Assembly: GCA_045545095.1 (NCBI GenBank)
Contig: JAZQAG010000030.1
Coordinates: forward strand, 1 to 64,000
DNA: 64,000 bases
Source of the DNA: Phocaeicola_A sp045545095
GTDB lineage: Bacteria; Bacteroidota; Bacteroidia; Bacteroidales; Bacteroidaceae
Direction: 5' to 3'
Shown: positions 61,485 through 64,000 of the stretch, in pieces
How the letters are laid out: each line of letters begins with the position of its first letter
Numbering within the stretch: position 1 is the stretch's first letter
Notes under the pieces: generated by a model
What the model saw: only the letters and a program-made list of their open reading frames with translations
The model's database searches: none
What the model was told of the DNA's origin: nothing
Program-made: the position numbers and the translations under genes

Positions 61485-62573
61485 TTATTTTTCCACACCG
61501 AACTTGTAGATAGTGCGTTGTGTATAAGTTTCACCCGGATTCAATACCACACTGGGGAAGTGTCCCTTGTTGGGAGTGTCGGGGAAATGCTGTGCTTCGA
61601 AGCAGATGGCCGAGCGGGCAGGGAAGGTGGCACCATGTGCGCCTTCGAATCCGTTGTGCCAGTTTGCTGTATATACCTGAACACCAGGTTCTGTGGTGTA
61701 AACTTCCATCACGCGGCCGCTGATAGGTTCTACACATTTGGCAGCAAAGGTCAGTTCTCCCGGCTCTTTCTTGTTCAGCACGTAGCAGTGGTCATATCCT
61801 ACACCATAAATCAACTGTTGGAACTTCTCGTCGATACGGCTTCCTACAGTGTGTGGTGTGCGGAAATCCATCGGTGTACCTTCTACTGGAGCGATTTCAC
61901 CGGTAGGGATAGACACTTCGTCAACTGGTGTGTACCAGTCGGCATTGATGGTGACGATGTTGTTATCTACGGTAGCTGTTGGGTTGGCCAATCCCGAAAG
62001 ACTGAAAAAGCCGTGGTGTGTCATGTTGACGATTGTCTTCTTGTCTGTGGTACCCTTGTAGTCAATGATGAGTTCGTTCTCGTCAGTGAATGTGAAGGTT
62101 ACAGTCATCTGAAGGTTGCCGGGGAATCCCTCTTCACCATCGGCTGACAAGTAGTTCATCACTACAGTCTGTGCATCTGTCTGTTCGGCATCCCACACAC
62201 GGGCATGATATCCCGTTGGACCTCCGTGCAGGTGGTTGGGGCCGTTGTTCACAGCCAGTTGGTATTCCTTGCCGTCGAGGTTGAATTTACCGCCAGCGAT
62301 ACGGTTACCATAGCGGCCAATCAATGTGCTGAGGAAAGGCTCGTGGCTGTTCACTACATGATCGATAGAGTCATGTCCTTGTACCACATTGGCATGTTCG
62401 CCATTTTTATCAGGCACCATGATACTTAAAAGGGCACCGCCATAATTGGTCAATGCCACTTCATTGCCACATTTGTTCTTCAAGATGAACAAATCGGTCT
62501 TCTTGCCTGCTATCTCTTTTTGGAAATCTTCGCGCTTCAAGCCCGAGAGATTGTTTTCTACAAAGTATTCCAT
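61485..62573 (-). CDS. galM: Aldose 1-epimerase (galactose mutarotase), cytoplasmic
   Basis: 362 residues without signal peptide: MEYFVENNLSGLKREDFQ. Motifs GRYGNRIAGGKFNLDGKEY, NNGPNHLHGGPTGYHARVW (catalytic His), MTHHGFFSLSG (His), and AICFEAQHFPDTPNKG (Glu). It is a paralogue of the lipoprotein GalM at 57583-58746 with a changed cellular location. First gene of the galactose operon. Confidence 0.94.
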   Translation of the reverse strand: MEYFVENNLSGLKREDFQKEIAGKKTDLFILKNKCGNEVALTNYGGALLSIMVPDKNGEHANVVQGHDSIDHVVNSHEPFLSTLIGRYGNRIAGGKFNLDGKEYQLAVNNGPNHLHGGPTGYHARVWDAEQTDAQTVVMNYLSADGEEGFPGNLQMTVTFTFTDENELIIDYKGTTDKKTIVNMTHHGFFSLSGLANPTATVDNNIVTINADWYTPVDEVSIPTGEIAPVEGTPMDFRTPHTVGSRIDEKFQQLIYGVGYDHCYVLNKKEPGELTFAAKCVEPISGRVMEVYTTEPGVQVYTANWHNGFEGAHGATFPARSAICFEAQHFPDTPNKGHFPSVVLNPGETYTQRTIYKFGVEK

Positions 62574-62608
62574 GATCGGTTAATTTTATAGGTTTTTGAA
62601 ATTTCATG

Positions 62609-62640
62609 CAAATAAAATCAAAAACATTGGTATGAGCAAA
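62609..62640 (-). promoter_or_regulatory. Promoter of the galactose operon
   Basis: Minus strand: TTTG (62640-62637), 20 nt, TTTATTTG (62616-62609), one mismatch from the -7 consensus. It lies 36-67 nt upstream of galM. Confidence 0.55.
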
Positions 62641-62694
62641 CGTTTCAATGGAAATTTGTAACAATTGAGATTATTTTTTCTCTATTTTGCAGTT

Positions 62695-64000
62695 TTATGA
62701 TATGTTTGGATTCAACTTGTCTTTTTGGCTGAGCAGGTCGGCTACGATGAAACTGCTTCCGCCTACAAATATCAAATCATCCTCTTCGGCTTCTTCGAGG
62801 GCTGCTTTTGTGGCTGTTATCACATTGGTATAGCTTCTTCCTTGTAGGAAGTGTTCTTTTCCCAATGCTTCCAGTTGTTTTTCATCCAGGGCCCGTTTGA
62901 CCGATGCTTTGGTGAAATAATAGATGGCATCTTTGGGTAGCATTGCCAGTACACCGTTTATGTCCTTGTCATTGACCATACCCATCACTATGCGGAGATT
63001 TTTGTATGACTGTTGCTCCAGTTGGTTGACAATATAACTTATTCCTCCCACATTGTGTCCTGTGTCACATATCAGGGTGGGGGATTCGTTCAACTTTTGC
63101 CAGCGTCCCATCAGACCTGTCAGAGCACACACGTTGGCAAACCCTTTTCGGACATTCTCTTCGCTCAGGTTATATCCCAATTTGTTCAGTTGGGCGACAG
63201 CCGTCAGTATCGTGTTTGTATTCTTCTCTTGACAGAGACCGCCCAACTCTCCATATAGTTCCTTGTAAGGTTTTGTGTTGTAAATCCTTTTGCTATTAAT
63301 TGTTGATTCTGATGATATTACGAGATTTTCTTCATCTGACAATGTAATTGGTGAATTGACATCTTTGGCTTGTTTGATGAAGACAGGACGTGTTTCATCC
63401 GTACATTCTCCTATCACTACGGGAACACCTTTTTTGATGATTCCGGCCTTCTCCGAAGCAATTTGTGACAGAGTGTTTCCTAAGAATTGTGTATGGTCAA
63501 AACTGATGTTGGTGATGATGCTCAGGTCGGGTGTAATGATGTTGGTGCAGTCCAATCGGCCGCCCAGTCCGACTTCAATGACAGCCACATCCACTTTGCT
63601 TTCTGCAAAATAGTTGAAAGCCATAGCCGTTGTCAGTTCAAAGAATGAGGGATGCAGTGGCTCAAAGAAGCTCCGATGCTCTTCAACGAAACGGATAACA
63701 TACTCTTGCGGAACCATCTCTCCATTTACTCGTATGCGTTCGCGGAAGTCCACAAGGTGCGGCGAGGTGTAGAGCCCCACTTTATATCCGGCCGATTGCA
63801 GGATGGCTGCGATGGTGTGCGAGCATGACCCTTTTCCGTTTGTTCCTCCCACATGAATGGTGTGGAACTTCTTGTGTGGATGTCCAAAATGTTCGTCAAG
63901 TTTGTGTGTGTTGCTTAATCCTTCTTTGTAGGCATCACCCCCTACATGTTGGAAAAGCGGTGCACTGTTGAACAGGTATTCGATGGTTTCTTGGTAAGTC
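62695..64000 (-). CDS. folC: Bifunctional folylpolyglutamate synthase / dihydrofolate synthase (start codon at window edge)
   Basis: The frame is open to the end of the window and reads TYQETIEYLFNSAPLFQH from the edge; the base at 64000 is compatible with the G of an ATG, so only one or two bases of the start codon are missing. The ATP P-loop is VGGTNGKGSCSH; further motifs are TSPHLVDFRERI, EVGLGGRLDCTN with the conserved metal ligands, SFDHTQFLGNTLSQIASEKAGIIK, and GRWQ/DTGHNVGG in the C-terminal domain. It adds glutamate to dihydropteroate and to folates. Confidence 0.93.
   Translation of the reverse strand, partial: TYQETIEYLFNSAPLFQHVGGDAYKEGLSNTHKLDEHFGHPHKKFHTIHVGGTNGKGSCSHTIAAILQSAGYKVGLYTSPHLVDFRERIRVNGEMVPQEYVIRFVEEHRSFFEPLHPSFFELTTAMAFNYFAESKVDVAVIEVGLGGRLDCTNIITPDLSIITNISFDHTQFLGNTLSQIASEKAGIIKKGVPVVIGECTDETRPVFIKQAKDVNSPITLSDEENLVISSESTINSKRIYNTKPYKELYGELGGLCQEKNTNTILTAVAQLNKLGYNLSEENVRKGFANVCALTGLMGRWQKLNESPTLICDTGHNVGGISYIVNQLEQQSYKNLRIVMGMVNDKDINGVLAMLPKDAIYYFTKASVKRALDEKQLEALGKEHFLQGRSYTNVITATKAALEEAEEDDLIFVGGSSFIVADLLSQKDKLNPNIS

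Noticed and set aside
1..64000. CRISPR array, rRNA operon, prophage or replication origin
   Set aside because: No regularly spaced repeats with unique spacers, rRNA sequence, phage structural genes or DnaA-box clusters were seen.

Overview
This is a Bacteroidales chromosome segment, most likely Bacteroidaceae (Bacteroides/Phocaeicola-like). Promoters have the Bacteroidetes form (TTTG, about 19 nt, TAnnTTTG) and Shine-Dalgarno sites are scarce. Several proteins end in type IX secretion (T9SS) sorting domains, and core genes have orthologue-like matches to Bacteroides (AddAB-type recombinase, GDP-fucose genes, the Nudix-type arabinose regulator AraR, GluP-type sugar transporter, DUF4248/HU pair). 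The genus is inferred. Several T9SS cargo genes together would be less typical of Bacteroides in the narrow sense.

Layout. 1-102: 5' fragment of a transposase-like gene. 173-8041 (minus): acyl-CoA synthetase, AddA-like helicase-nuclease, AddB-like nuclease. 8213-9830 (plus): HAD phosphatase and panB, separated by a short-unit repeat. 10106-10266: two identical tRNA-Asp genes. 10314-16092: surface polysaccharide island with four glycosyltransferases and a Wzx-type flippase around a divergent promoter. 16417-30305 (plus): five consecutive secreted proteins with C-terminal sorting domains: a 1550-residue tandem-module protein, two Omp28-like CxxC proteins, a 1027-residue fibronectin-type protein and a subtilisin-like protease. 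30425-32080 (minus): a second acyl-CoA synthetase.

32515-37020 is an AT-rich accessory segment and the least explained part. It holds a lipoprotein gene behind a highly structured leader, a two-HTH protein, a DUF4248 protein, an HU-like protein and a DUF3791-like protein. Two copies of an 89-bp promoter module (33572-33660 and 36932-37020) drive the lipoprotein leader and the DUF3791-like gene. The leader (about 33350-33568) begins where the promoter predicts the transcript start, is closed by a long terminal stem, contains crossing helices, and ends at a 17-codon reading frame whose AUG lies in the closing stem. I rate this the best candidate for something undescribed.

37257-40539 (plus): manC-gmd-fcl, giving GDP-mannose to GDP-L-fucose for glycan fucosylation. 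40630-47744 (minus): purU-hisH-hisA-hisF-hisIE-ftsE-like-lysC-lysA, ending in an 18-bp terminator hairpin. 48071-58746 (minus): galM lipoprotein, SSS sugar symporter, araR, araD, araA, araB-like kinase, transketolase and rpiB, i.e. arabinose uptake and catabolism into the pentose phosphate pathway. A perfect 14-bp palindrome upstream of the first gene is a plausible AraR operator. 58950-62573 (minus): cytosolic galM, GluP-type transporter and galK. 62695-64000 (minus): folC, whose start codon falls on the window edge.

Limits: no alignments, folding or database searches were run. Family names rest on motifs and recalled family resemblance.
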